The notes beneath the pieces were generated by a model. The model was given only the letters and a program-made list of their open reading frames with translations, searched no databases and was not told the origin of the DNA. Positions 46,599-54,907 of a stretch of 64,000 nucleotides of DNA are shown piece by piece; the first letter of the stretch is position 1, and each line of letters starts with the position of its first letter. This DNA is from Nitrosomonas sp. Is35. Lineage in GTDB: Bacteria > Pseudomonadota > Gammaproteobacteria > Burkholderiales > Nitrosomonadaceae. The position numbers and the translations under genes are program-made. Where the stretch lies: positions 930,001 through 994,000 of the forward strand of contig NZ_JAWJZH010000001.1 in NCBI RefSeq assembly GCF_033063295.1, read 5' to 3'.

Positions 46599-47030
46599 TC
46601 AACATCGAGTTACTTTGTTTTCTAGCGGAATAATTGTCGCTCCGTGCTGAGCAGCAGAAAGTTGTTCTCCCCACCAATTGAATAATTTGCCAAATTCTTC
46701 AAACCGCTCTCCTCGGTCGTATGCGCGAGCGACTTCGTTGTCGTGAACATGATCCAGGGCAAGCTCCACCGCGTTGTGCGCAAAGCTGTTATCGCACGCC
46801 AAGTAGAAAATGAACTGCACTAGCCGTGCGGGCTGTGCTTGCCATTCAACCCCAAGGTGACTCTGTATACTTTTTCGATGGTTCGCGCCTGATGTCTTTG
46901 CCGCCTTGCGGAGAGCGAAACACAAAGCCTTTTCCGCCAAACATTTCACGCCAGTGACACAATTCGTCGGTGATTCCCGGCGATAGCAGGATGCGTTGGT
47001 CTACGTGGCGAATGGTGGATTTTATTTTCT
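46599..47030 (-). pseudogene. Decayed P4-type tyrosine-recombinase integrase (C-terminal part)
   Basis: On the minus strand the order of fragments in shifting frames is VDQRILLSPGITDELCHWRE with FGGKGFVFRSPQGGKDI; then IEKVYRVTLGLNGKHSPHG; then FAHNAVELALDHVHDNEVAR with AYDRGERFEEFGKLFNWWGE and QLSAAQHGATIIPL. These line up with P4-like integrases in one continuous protein. At least two frameshifts and a stop (TAG at 46822-46820, at the Trp of HGWR) are present, and the catalytic Arg codon of HxxR now reads Cys. The nucleophile segment AYDRG remains. The N-terminal part is missing. It lies about 220 bases from the 3' end of tRNA-Glu. Confidence 0.85.
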
Positions 47031-47215
47031 TGCGTGGAATAACTCACTTTCGGAACTGATCCATAACAGCTACTTTATTGTTTGATGGATCAACTCAAGC
47101 TGAAATGGTGGTTTTATTGGAAAGAATTGAATCTTCATGGCAGTCCGCATGAGGATTGGGGGTGCCGATCTTAATTCAGCAGCATTACGCACAGATTATG
47201 CACCGAGAAAATAAA

Positions 47216-47241
47216 AAAGACTTGAATTCATTCAAGTCTTT
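47216..47241 (-). terminator. Terminator of the tRNA-Ala/tRNA-Glu unit
   Basis: A perfect 11-bp stem (AAAGACTTGAA, 47216-47226, with its complement 47231-47241) around a 4-base loop, followed on the minus strand by a T-rich run. It lies 9 bases past the tRNA-Glu 3' end. Confidence 0.92.
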
Positions 47242-47249
47242 GTTTTATT

Positions 47250-47325
47250 TGGCGTCCCCAACGAGATTCGAACTCGTGTTACCGCCGTGAAAGGGCGATG
47301 TCCTAGGCCTCTAGACGATGGGGAC
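47250..47325 (-). tRNA. tRNA-Glu (anticodon TTC)
   Basis: 76 bases including encoded CCA. Acceptor GTCCCCA pairs with TGGGGAC, the D-arm has TCGTCTAGAGGCC, the anticodon loop reads CTTTCAC with TTC, and the T-arm holds GTTCGAATC. It is the second gene of a two-tRNA transcript and the probable former target site of the integrase remnant downstream. Confidence 0.97.
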
Positions 47326-47369
47326 AAAGTGATGTGTCGTTTATAGCACCGCTTAATCCAAGAAAAACT

Positions 47370-47445
<76 letters not shown>

Positions 47446-47462
47446 TGATCAAAGGAAGGGGG

Positions 47463-47491
47463 ATTATACTGATGCGATGATTTATTGTAAA
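47463..47491 (-). promoter_or_regulatory. Sigma-70 promoter of the tRNA-Ala/tRNA-Glu unit
   Basis: On the minus strand TTTACA (47491-47486) and a perfect TATAAT (47468-47463) are separated by exactly 17 bases, and the -10 ends 17 bases before the tRNA-Ala 5' end. It lies between the gltX stop and the tRNA, so the tRNAs need not depend on gltX transcription. Confidence 0.88.
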
Positions 47492-47498
47492 GAAAAGA

Positions 47499-48893
47499 TC
47501 AACCGGGAAAACTGCTGAGATGACTGTTCATGCGCGCCAGTGTCTCCTCGCGTCCGAGTAATGCCAGTACCGCATCGATCGACGGAGTGTGGACTTCGCC
47601 GGTGACCATGACTCGTAACGGCATGGCGATTTTCGGCAGTTTGACATCGTGCTCCTTGGCGGCGGCTTTTATTTCCTGATGGATGATTTCGCGTGTCCAT
47701 TCGATGTGGCGGAATCTTTCCAACAAGCCAGTCATGATCGGTTTTGTTTCCGCAGTAAAATGCTGCGCTTTCAACTCTTCATCCGGCTCCAGCGGACGGT
47801 AAAAGTACACTGCGGCATCTGCCAATTCTTCGATGGTATTCACTCGTTCCTTGAGCAAATCGACAACCTGTGCCAGATCGGGGCCGCCATTCGTCAGACA
47901 ATTGTCTTTTGCCAGAAAAGGTGCCGTCAGTTCGGCCAGACGGGTGTTATCCGTTGTTTTGAGATATTGCTGATTGATCCAATGCAGTTTTTCCGGATTG
48001 AATTTGGCCGGGGAGCGGCTGATCGCGGATAAATCGAACCATTCCACCAATTGGTCGCGGCTGAAAATCTCCTCGTCGCCGTGCGACCATCCGAGTCTTG
48101 CCAGGTAATTCAACAGCGCTTCCGGCAGATATCCATCCTCGTGATATTGCATGACCGAGACCGCGCCATGCCGTTTCGACAAGCGCTCGCCGTTGGCGCC
48201 CAAAATCATCGGCACATGCGCGTATTCCGGTAATGTGGCGCCCAGCGCCTTAAGAATATTGATCTGGCGCGGCGTGTTATTGACGTGGTCGTCGCCACGG
48301 ATGACATGGGTGATATTCATGTCCAGATCGTCAATGACGACGCTGAAATTATACGTTGGCACGCCATCGCCGCGCAGCAGCACCAGATCGTCGAGTTCGT
48401 TGTTGGCGACGGTGATTTTTCCCTTGATCTGATCGTTGAACGTCACGAAACCGTCCAGCGGGTTTTTGAACCGCAGCACCGGTTTTACACCGGCTGGCGG
48501 GGTTTGCTTGCTATCGCGCCAGCGCCCGTCGTAGCGGGGCTTCAAGCCCGCCGCCAATTGCTGTTCACGCATTTGCTCCAGTTCTTCCTTGGTGGCGTAG
48601 CAGTAATACGCTTGATTATTCTGCAATAATTGCTCGGCAATCTCATGATAACGCGCTAAGCGCTGCATCTGATAAAACGGCCCTTCGTCGTAATCCAATC
48701 CCAGCCACGCCATGCCGTCCAGAATTGCCTGAATCGATTGTTGCGTTGAACGTTCCAGATCGGTGTCTTCAATGCGCAGAATAAATTTTCCGCCGTGCTT
48801 GCGGGCATAAGCCCAGGAAAACAGCGCAGTGCGTGCGCCGCCGATGTGGAGATAGCCGGTTGGGCTGGGAGCAAATCGTGTGCGTACCATCAT
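47499..48893 (-). CDS. gltX: Glutamyl-tRNA synthetase
   Basis: A 464-residue class-I synthetase that charges tRNA-Glu. The HIGH-type motif is RFAPSPTGYLHIGGARTALF, IEDTDLERS binds glutamate, and the KMSKS-type motif is LSKRHGAVSV. IRGDDHVNNTPRQINILKAL and the C-terminal anticodon domain are complete. ATG 48890 directly follows ATG 48893; either may start. Its own substrate tRNA gene lies immediately downstream in the same direction. Confidence 0.97.
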   Translation of the reverse strand: MMVRTRFAPSPTGYLHIGGARTALFSWAYARKHGGKFILRIEDTDLERSTQQSIQAILDGMAWLGLDYDEGPFYQMQRLARYHEIAEQLLQNNQAYYCYATKEELEQMREQQLAAGLKPRYDGRWRDSKQTPPAGVKPVLRFKNPLDGFVTFNDQIKGKITVANNELDDLVLLRGDGVPTYNFSVVIDDLDMNITHVIRGDDHVNNTPRQINILKALGATLPEYAHVPMILGANGERLSKRHGAVSVMQYHEDGYLPEALLNYLARLGWSHGDEEIFSRDQLVEWFDLSAISRSPAKFNPEKLHWINQQYLKTTDNTRLAELTAPFLAKDNCLTNGGPDLAQVVDLLKERVNTIEELADAAVYFYRPLEPDEELKAQHFTAETKPIMTGLLERFRHIEWTREIIHQEIKAAAKEHDVKLPKIAMPLRVMVTGEVHTPSIDAVLALLGREETLARMNSHLSSFPG

Positions 48894-49052
48894 GATTGTT
48901 GTGTCAACTATTACGCCGAATATTGGAAAGCGGATAGTTTACGCGATTCCGCCGGGTATGTTGATAGCCGTATGAAAGCCAAAGCCGATTATAATGAGCG
49001 CACTTTCTAATTCAGATGCTTTTCTTGTGGCGCAGACAAGCGCGTTTGCTCA

Positions 49053-50639
49053 ATGACTGACTTGATCCATGATCTGATTTTTGCCGCTGCCGGACGGACA
49101 CCGGACGCCGAAGCGTTGTCTTATGACAATCAGCGTATGCGCTATGCCATGCTGGCGGGGGCAGTCGCGGCAACGGCGAATGGCTTGCGCGCATCCGGTT
49201 TGAGCCGCGGCGAGCGTGTGGCGGTTTATCTCGAGAAACGTTTCGAGACCGTAATTGCGCTCTTTGCCGCAACGGCGGCGGGCGGTGTGATGGTTCCGGT
49301 AAATCCGGTATTGAAGCCGGAACAGGTGGCGTACATCCTGATCGATTGCAATGTCAGGATATTGGTGACCTCAGTGGAGCGGTTAAAATTGCTGCAAACG
49401 GTTCTGCCGCTGTGTCACGACTTGCATACGGTGATTGTCGTGGATGCCAAAGATGATTTTCCAGTTGTCGCCGGACTCACAGTCTTCGGTTGGCAAGCTG
49501 TTTCTGCAGTGCAAAAAAAACATTCCGCATTAGGTGTGATCGATAGCGATATGGCGGCGATTATCTATACCTCGGGCAGCACCGGTAAACCTAAGGGTGT
49601 AGTGTTGTCGCATCGTAATTTGCTGGCCGGTGCGGAAAGTGTCGCGCAGTATTTGCAAAACCGTCCGGATGACCGGATTCTGACCGTGCTGCCGCTGAGC
49701 TTCGATTATGGATTGAATCAATTGACGTCGGCTTTCTATGCGGGAGCGGCGAATGTGCTGATGAATTATCTGCTGCCGCACGACATTATCCGCATCGTCA
49801 ACGAGGAGCGAATCACCGGTCTTGCGGCTGTGCCGCCGCTGTGGATTCAGCTGGCGCAATTGGACTGGGGAAAAGCGCCGTCGCTGCGCTATATCACCAA
49901 TTCGGGCGGCGCCATGCCGCGTGCGACGCTGAACAAATTGCGCAGCGTATTACCGGCAACGGAAATTTTCCTGATGTATGGTTTTACCGAAGCGTTCCGC
50001 TCGACGTACCTGGCGCCGGAAGAAATTGACCGTCGCCCGGATTCGATCGGCAAGGCGGTACCGAATGCGGAAGTGTTGGTTCTGCGCGACGATGGTTCGC
50101 CGTGCGCGCCGGGTGAGCCGGGCGAATTGGTGCATCGCGGTGCTTTGGTGGCGATGGGCTATTGGAACGATGCGGAAAGAACCGCGTTGTGTTTCAAACC
50201 GCTGAAAACGCGCCAGGCCGGGTTGCCGCTCGCGGAGATCGCTGCCTGGTCCGGCGATACGGTGCGCGTGGACGAAGAGGGGTTCCTGTATTTCATTGAA
50301 CGCCGCGACGAAATGATCAAAACCTCCGGTTACCGGGTCAGCCCTACCGAAGTGGAAGAAGTGGTTTATGCGTCGGAAGGTGTTGCAGAAGCGGTTGCGA
50401 TCGGTGTGCCGCATCCCGCGCTGGGGCAAGCGATTGCGGTGATCGTGACGGCCCGAAGCGGCATGCAGCCGGATGCCGGTCTTTTGCTGCGTCTATGCAA
50501 ACAGCGCTTGCCTGCGTATATGCTGCCCAGTCACATTGAACTGCGTGAGGGTAATCTGCCGCGCAACCCGAACGGTAAAATAGACCGCAAATTGCTTTCT
50601 CAGGAATTGCAGCATTTATTTAAGGAAACCGCGCAATGA
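49053..50639 (+). CDS. Exosortase-A-associated acyl-CoA ligase (AMP-forming)
   Basis: A 528-residue adenylate-forming enzyme. Motif A3 is IIYTSGSTGKPKGVVLSHRN, followed by the MYGFTEAFRSTYL substrate region, and the C-terminal lysine lies in RNPNGKIDRKLL. The protein and the partner overlapping by four bases (ATGA) match the pair that accompanies exosortase A (TIGR03098 with TIGR03099). It probably activates an acyl or amino-acyl group for the following decarboxylase or acyltransferase steps in EPS or a secreted small molecule; the substrate is unknown. Confidence 0.88.
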   Translation: MTDLIHDLIFAAAGRTPDAEALSYDNQRMRYAMLAGAVAATANGLRASGLSRGERVAVYLEKRFETVIALFAATAAGGVMVPVNPVLKPEQVAYILIDCNVRILVTSVERLKLLQTVLPLCHDLHTVIVVDAKDDFPVVAGLTVFGWQAVSAVQKKHSALGVIDSDMAAIIYTSGSTGKPKGVVLSHRNLLAGAESVAQYLQNRPDDRILTVLPLSFDYGLNQLTSAFYAGAANVLMNYLLPHDIIRIVNEERITGLAAVPPLWIQLAQLDWGKAPSLRYITNSGGAMPRATLNKLRSVLPATEIFLMYGFTEAFRSTYLAPEEIDRRPDSIGKAVPNAEVLVLRDDGSPCAPGEPGELVHRGALVAMGYWNDAERTALCFKPLKTRQAGLPLAEIAAWSGDTVRVDEEGFLYFIERRDEMIKTSGYRVSPTEVEEVVYASEGVAEAVAIGVPHPALGQAIAVIVTARSGMQPDAGLLLRLCKQRLPAYMLPSHIELREGNLPRNPNGKIDRKLLSQELQHLFKETAQ

Positions 50640-51871
50640 GCAATTTACCGCCGGAGCATGCGCCGCTGGTGCAGTTCGCCGTGCAGGACGATTGTCTGCA
50701 AGTGGGCGGCATGGCGTTGACGCGCTTGGCGCAACGCGTCGGCACGACGCCGTTTTATGCCTATGACCGGCAGAAAATCAGCGAACGGATTGCAGTATTG
50801 CGGCGGCATTTGCCGGACGGAGTTTTGCTGCACTATGCCATGAAAGCCAATCCGATGCCGGCGCTGGTGCAGCATGTGGCCGGTTTGATCGACGGTATGG
50901 ATGTCGCTTCGGCGGGTGAGATGCGCGTGGCGCTGGATACGGTTCTGCCGCCAGGTCAAATCAGTTTTGCCGGGCCGGGTAAAAAAGAGCATGAACTGCG
51001 CAGTGCGATTGCGGCGGGCGTTATGCTGAATCTCGAATCGGCGCGGGAGATGGAATCGGTCGCGCAACTGGGAGCCAGTTTAGGGATTACGCCCAAGGTG
51101 GCCATCCGGGTGAATCCGGATTTTGCACTTAAATCTTCCGGCATGAAAATGGGCGGCGGGCCGCAGCCATTCGGTATCGATGCCGAATGTGTGCCGGATG
51201 TATTGAAACGACTGGCTGCGCTGGGATTGGATTTTACCGGTTTTCACATTTTTAGCGGTTCACAAAATCTCAATGCAACCGCGCTGCAGGAAACGCATGC
51301 AAAATCCTTGCAGCTGGGTATCCGGCTGTCTGAATATGCGCCATCGCCGCCGCGCTTGCTGAATATCGGCGGCGGTTTGGGGGTGCCGTATTTTCCCGGC
51401 GAACGGGCGCTGAATCTTGCCGCTGTGGGGGGAAATTTGCAGCGTCTGATGCCGGAAGTGCAGCGGCAGTTGCCCGGCGCCAGAGTTGCAATCGAATTAG
51501 GCCGGTATATCGTGGCGGAAGCGGGGATTTATGTGTGCCGCGTTCTGGAACGCAAAATCTCGCGCGGGCAGGTTTTTCTCATCACCGATGGCGGACTGCA
51601 TCATCATCTGGCCGCTTCCGGCAATTTCGGCCAGGTCATCCGCAAGAACTATCCAGTCATCATCGGCAATAAAGTCCGTGGCGCGGAAAGGGAAGTGGTA
51701 TCCGTCACGGGACCATTGTGCACACCGTTGGATATACTGGCCGATCAGTTGCCGATGGCCAAAGCATCCGCAGGCGACTTTGTTGTGGTATTGCAGTCGG
51801 GCGCCTACGGTTTAACCGCCAGTCCGGCTGCATTCTTAGGCCATCCCGCACCCATCGAAGTGCTGGTTTAA
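50636..51871 (+). CDS. Exosortase-A-associated PLP-dependent decarboxylase
   Basis: A 411-residue fold-III decarboxylase of the DapDC/ornithine decarboxylase type. The PLP lysine is in LHYAMKANPMPALVQHVAG, the phosphate site in LNIGGGLGVPYFPGE, and a second-subunit Cys region lies in VTGPLCTPLDILADQLP. Such enzymes in exosortase-A clusters are classed TIGR03099; true diaminopimelate decarboxylase is the alternative but lysA normally has other neighbours. ATGA overlap links it to the ligase gene. Confidence 0.9.
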   Translation: MSNLPPEHAPLVQFAVQDDCLQVGGMALTRLAQRVGTTPFYAYDRQKISERIAVLRRHLPDGVLLHYAMKANPMPALVQHVAGLIDGMDVASAGEMRVALDTVLPPGQISFAGPGKKEHELRSAIAAGVMLNLESAREMESVAQLGASLGITPKVAIRVNPDFALKSSGMKMGGGPQPFGIDAECVPDVLKRLAALGLDFTGFHIFSGSQNLNATALQETHAKSLQLGIRLSEYAPSPPRLLNIGGGLGVPYFPGERALNLAAVGGNLQRLMPEVQRQLPGARVAIELGRYIVAEAGIYVCRVLERKISRGQVFLITDGGLHHHLAASGNFGQVIRKNYPVIIGNKVRGAEREVVSVTGPLCTPLDILADQLPMAKASAGDFVVVLQSGAYGLTASPAAFLGHPAPIEVLV

Positions 51872-52168
51872 TCGATTAAATTTCATCATCCTGCGCGCAA
51901 TTGTTGTTTATTGTGCACAAGTAGTTATCTTTGTTGTAATTCCGCCATTAATTGCTAAAGATCAGTTGAATATTCGCTTTAAATATACTTAAATGACCGC
52001 TGTAGTTAATTTATATTACTTATTGAAAGAAAAGCTTTGTTTCGTGCGGCTAAAAATAAGAAATGCACCGTAGATTCTGCGCTTTTTCAATGATGATGTA
52101 GCGCCAGCACAGTTTACTATTTTGACACTTTCTCTTGATATCAACGAATATCCGGAGGAGTGCTAAAA
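51872..52168. promoter_or_regulatory. A/T-rich regulatory region upstream of the leader ORF and acyltransferase
   Basis: 297 bases without a gene. A consensus TTGACA lies at 52122-52127, but the base block 17 downstream (CGAATA) is a poor -10. A strong ribosome site, GGAGGAG, lies at 52154-52160, 8 bases before the ATG of the leader ORF. Confidence 0.45.
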
Positions 52169-52210
52169 ATGAATGTAACGAGCTGCTTATTAAATTGGGT
52201 GATTCTATGA
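52169..52210 (+). CDS. Leader ORF of 13 codons coupled to the acyltransferase
   Basis: ATG 52169 begins MNVTSCLLNWVIL and ends at TGA 52208-52210. GGAGGAG stands 8 bases before its ATG, while the acyltransferase start at 52207 has no good ribosome site of its own. The stop and the next ATG overlap as ATGA. It therefore looks like a translated leader that delivers ribosomes to the following gene, either for simple coupling or for regulation. Alternatively the ribosome site could serve an unrecognised longer start. Confidence 0.55.
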   Translation: MNVTSCLLNWVIL

Positions 52211-52977
52211 ATGATTTGTATCAAAATTTTCAGAAGTTCTTTGAAATTGTAGTGGCTGATACAGCCGAGCTGCTTGAACATGTTTATAGAATCCGCTATC
52301 AGGTGCTATGCGTGGAACAGCGTTTACCCGGATTCGACCCTGCGCTTTGTCCGGATGAAAAGGAAAAAGACAGCTACGACAGCCATTCCTGCCATGTGCT
52401 TTTGCGCTATCGCCCATCGGGAGAATTTATCGGCACTGTGCGGTTAATTCTGCCGGATTCAGCGCGGCCTGAAAAGCTATTGCCGGTTGAATTGTATAGT
52501 CAGACAGATCCAGCGCTGTGCGATATCAAAGCATTACCGCGCCAGCAGACGGCTGAGATTTCCCGTTTTCTGGTGATCAGCCGGTTTGACCGGCGTAAAG
52601 ACGAACGGCGCAGGGAAGAGCGCCGCAAGGAAACCACCGAGACTGACAGCGATAAAAGAAATACGCAGGATCGCCGTTCCACCGATCGCCGTTCCGCGCT
52701 CAGCATTGGACTGGTGTTGATGGCGGGCGTTTTACGCATGTCCGTCAAATACAATATCAAGCACTGGCTATCGGTTGCCGATCCTGCGCTGAATAAGCTG
52801 ATGGGTTTTTACGGCTTGAATTTTAATCCGATCGGACCACCGGTAGACTATCATGGCATGCGCCGTCCCTATTACGTGAAAGTGGAAGACGCGCTCAATA
52901 AAATGTACCAAGAGCATCGCGATGCCTGGGAAGTCGTAACCGACTGCGGTACCTATAATCCCATTCATATTAACTAA
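52207..52977 (+). CDS. PEP-CTERM/exosortase-associated acyltransferase
   Basis: A 256-residue GNAT-like protein of the exosortase-associated N-acyl amino-acid or autoinducer-synthase type (TIGR03694). The N-terminal part has VYRIRYQVLCVEQRLPGFDP and HVLLRYRPSGEFIGTVRLIL; the later part has SIGLVLMAGVLRMSVKYNIK and LMGFYGLNFNPIGPPVDYHG, all typical. Between residues 127 and 162 lies an Arg-, Glu- and Asp-rich insert (FDRRKDERRREERR...DRRSTDRRS), partly from a 15-base tandem repeat at 52669-52698. It is probably made by coupling from the leader ORF. The acyl product is unknown. Confidence 0.87.
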   Translation: MNDLYQNFQKFFEIVVADTAELLEHVYRIRYQVLCVEQRLPGFDPALCPDEKEKDSYDSHSCHVLLRYRPSGEFIGTVRLILPDSARPEKLLPVELYSQTDPALCDIKALPRQQTAEISRFLVISRFDRRKDERRREERRKETTETDSDKRNTQDRRSTDRRSALSIGLVLMAGVLRMSVKYNIKHWLSVADPALNKLMGFYGLNFNPIGPPVDYHGMRRPYYVKVEDALNKMYQEHRDAWEVVTDCGTYNPIHIN

Positions 52978-53007
52978 TGGAATAACCCTGAATCAGGAAT
53001 CTGTTTC

Positions 53008-53493
53008 TTGAATTTATTTCATTTCTCTTTACAGGCCCAATTCTCCAGGCACTGTTTGTTAAAAACTAGAGCTTGCTTGTGTTTTGCTCTAACTGTATGC
53101 CTTTGGATTGTGGCAGCGGAAGTAAGAGCAAATGATCATTATGAAATTGTCACCAATCCGGGCGTGACCGAGAAAACCCTCTCGGTCAATTCGTTACGCT
53201 CAATTTTCAGTATGCGTTTGAAAACCTGGTCTGACGGAACCAAGATCAGGGTTTTTGTGCTATCCGATGAAGATCAATTGCATCAAATCGTTTCCAAGGA
53301 GAAGTTAAACGTATTTCCTTATCAATTAAGATCCACCTGGGATCGATTAGTATTCTCGGGCACAGGCCAAGCGCCGATTAAAGTCAACTCAAGTGAAGAA
53401 ATGCTTACCAGGATTGCCACCACACCTGGCGCAATAGGTTATTTATGGAGAGCCAATATTAATGAAAATGTTAACGTGCTCGAGATTAAGTAG
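53008..53493 (+). CDS. PstS-like periplasmic substrate-binding protein
   Basis: A 161-residue exported protein from TTG 53008, with AGGAA 8 bases before it. A signal peptide with a hydrophobic core (residues 20-40) is followed by NDHYEIVTNPGVTEKTLSVN, LRSIFSMRLKTWSDGTKIRV, FPYQLRSTWDRLVFSGTGQA and RIATTPGAIGYLWRA. This is the short PBP-like domain seen in phosphate-binding PstS relatives that stand without an ABC transporter. Its 3' end overlaps the outer-membrane gene by 32 bases, so the two and the GGDEF-EAL gene behind form one unit. Confidence 0.8.
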   Translation: MNLFHFSLQAQFSRHCLLKTRACLCFALTVCLWIVAAEVRANDHYEIVTNPGVTEKTLSVNSLRSIFSMRLKTWSDGTKIRVFVLSDEDQLHQIVSKEKLNVFPYQLRSTWDRLVFSGTGQAPIKVNSSEEMLTRIATTPGAIGYLWRANINENVNVLEIK

Positions 53494-54895
53494 CTATTTC
53501 ATCAGCTCCGTCCGGTGGCTGGGCAAGGGTATTGCCGTGCTATGGATGATTGGCGCTGTTTCCACTCAGGCGCAACAGCTTGATCAATCACAAAAACAGC
53601 CTGAACCCGCTCAAGCGCCGGTCAAATGGGTGCAAGCGAAAGATTTACCCGCCGAAGCGACAGAAGCGGGCAATAGCAAAGAAAAACCCGGTGTGGTCAG
53701 CACTGTGCTCAAATGGTGGCATTCAACCGAGCGCCCCGGCGATTTGCAGATTCACGGTTTTGTCAGTCAGGCTTACATATCAACTTCGGATAATGATGTT
53801 TTTGGCAATAGTGATAAAGGCGGCAGTTTTGGTTTGACCGAAGCCGGGCTCAACGCTTCCTTGCGGCCATTGCCGAGGTTGCAACTCTCGGCGCAAGTGT
53901 TGTCGCGCCGTGCAGGTGAAGGAAACTCGGGTATGCCGCGCCTTGATTATGCCATCTTCGATTACCGCTTGTATTCCCAAGAAGTAAACCAATTCGGTAT
54001 CCGCGTGGGCCGGTTGAAGAATCCTTTCGGGTTCTATAATGAAACCCGGGATGTGGCGTTTACGCGTCCCAGTATTATGCTGCCGCAATCGATTTATTTT
54101 GACCGCACCCGTAATTTGGGGCTTTCCAGTGATTCCGTGCAACTCTATGGCGATACCGCAGTATCCGATTGGGGTACGTTGTCTACCCAGTTTGGCGTGA
54201 CACTGCCAGTCGTGAATAACAGGGATACTGAGAGCTCATTATTGGGATTGGTACGGCCGGGGGAATTGAATCGCGAAATTTCCTATATTGGCCGCGGAAT
54301 ATTTGAAACCAATGACAAACGCCTTCGTTTGGGTATCAGCGGAATATGGTTGAATACATCGTATGATCCAAAAAAATTGAGCTCCCCGTTAGAATTGGGC
54401 CCCGGCGCCTTAGAATTTACACCGGTAATTTTTTCTGCCCAATATAACTCGGAACGTTGGACGCTGACTTCGGAATATGCCATACGGCCTTTTAGCTATG
54501 ATAGAAATTTTAAAAGTACAAGGTTAGATGGTCAGCATTTCGTTGGCGAGAGCTATTACTTTCAAGGTGAATATCGCTTTACTCCGAATTGGGAAGGTTT
54601 TTTGCGGTATGATGCTCTCTTTATTGATCGATCAGATCGAGATGGAAGCGACTGGGTTGCACAAAATTCCGCTGGACGAAGCGGTTTGGGACATAGTCGT
54701 TTTGCCAAGGATATTGCCGTGGGTATACGTTGGAATGTCACACCGGCATTCATGCTGCGTGCCGAATATCATCATGTCAATGGAACAGGCTGGTTATCCG
54801 GATTGGATAATCCAATCGATCTAAGAACGGGTCGGCCCATTGATACACATCAGTATTGGGATCTTTTCGCGATTCAGGCTTCTTATCGTTTCTAA
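53462..54895 (+). CDS. Outer-membrane beta-barrel protein (porin-like)
   Basis: A 477-residue protein starting inside the previous gene. A signal peptide (to about residue 37, AVSTQAQQ) and a Pro/Gln-rich linker lead to barrel-like alternating strands: LQIHGFVSQAYISTSDND, FGIRVGRLKNPFGFYNETRD, RLRLGISGIWLNTSYD, WTLTSEYAIRP, YFQGEYRFTPNWEGFLRYD, AFMLRAEYHHVNG; it ends IQASYRF with a C-terminal Phe. GRLKNPFGFYNETRDVAFTRP is reminiscent of carbohydrate- or phosphate-type porins. Cargo unknown. Confidence 0.82.
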   Translation: MKMLTCSRLSSYFISSVRWLGKGIAVLWMIGAVSTQAQQLDQSQKQPEPAQAPVKWVQAKDLPAEATEAGNSKEKPGVVSTVLKWWHSTERPGDLQIHGFVSQAYISTSDNDVFGNSDKGGSFGLTEAGLNASLRPLPRLQLSAQVLSRRAGEGNSGMPRLDYAIFDYRLYSQEVNQFGIRVGRLKNPFGFYNETRDVAFTRPSIMLPQSIYFDRTRNLGLSSDSVQLYGDTAVSDWGTLSTQFGVTLPVVNNRDTESSLLGLVRPGELNREISYIGRGIFETNDKRLRLGISGIWLNTSYDPKKLSSPLELGPGALEFTPVIFSAQYNSERWTLTSEYAIRPFSYDRNFKSTRLDGQHFVGESYYFQGEYRFTPNWEGFLRYDALFIDRSDRDGSDWVAQNSAGRSGLGHSRFAKDIAVGIRWNVTPAFMLRAEYHHVNGTGWLSGLDNPIDLRTGRPIDTHQYWDLFAIQASYRF

Positions 54896-54907
54896 GCAGA
54901 AATTCTG

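Noticed and set aside
47250-47325. Search for a second copy of the tRNA-Glu 3' end as the island's far attachment site
   Set aside because: No convincing repeat of the tRNA end was found by eye around 40.9-41.8 kb; a computed search is needed before claiming one.
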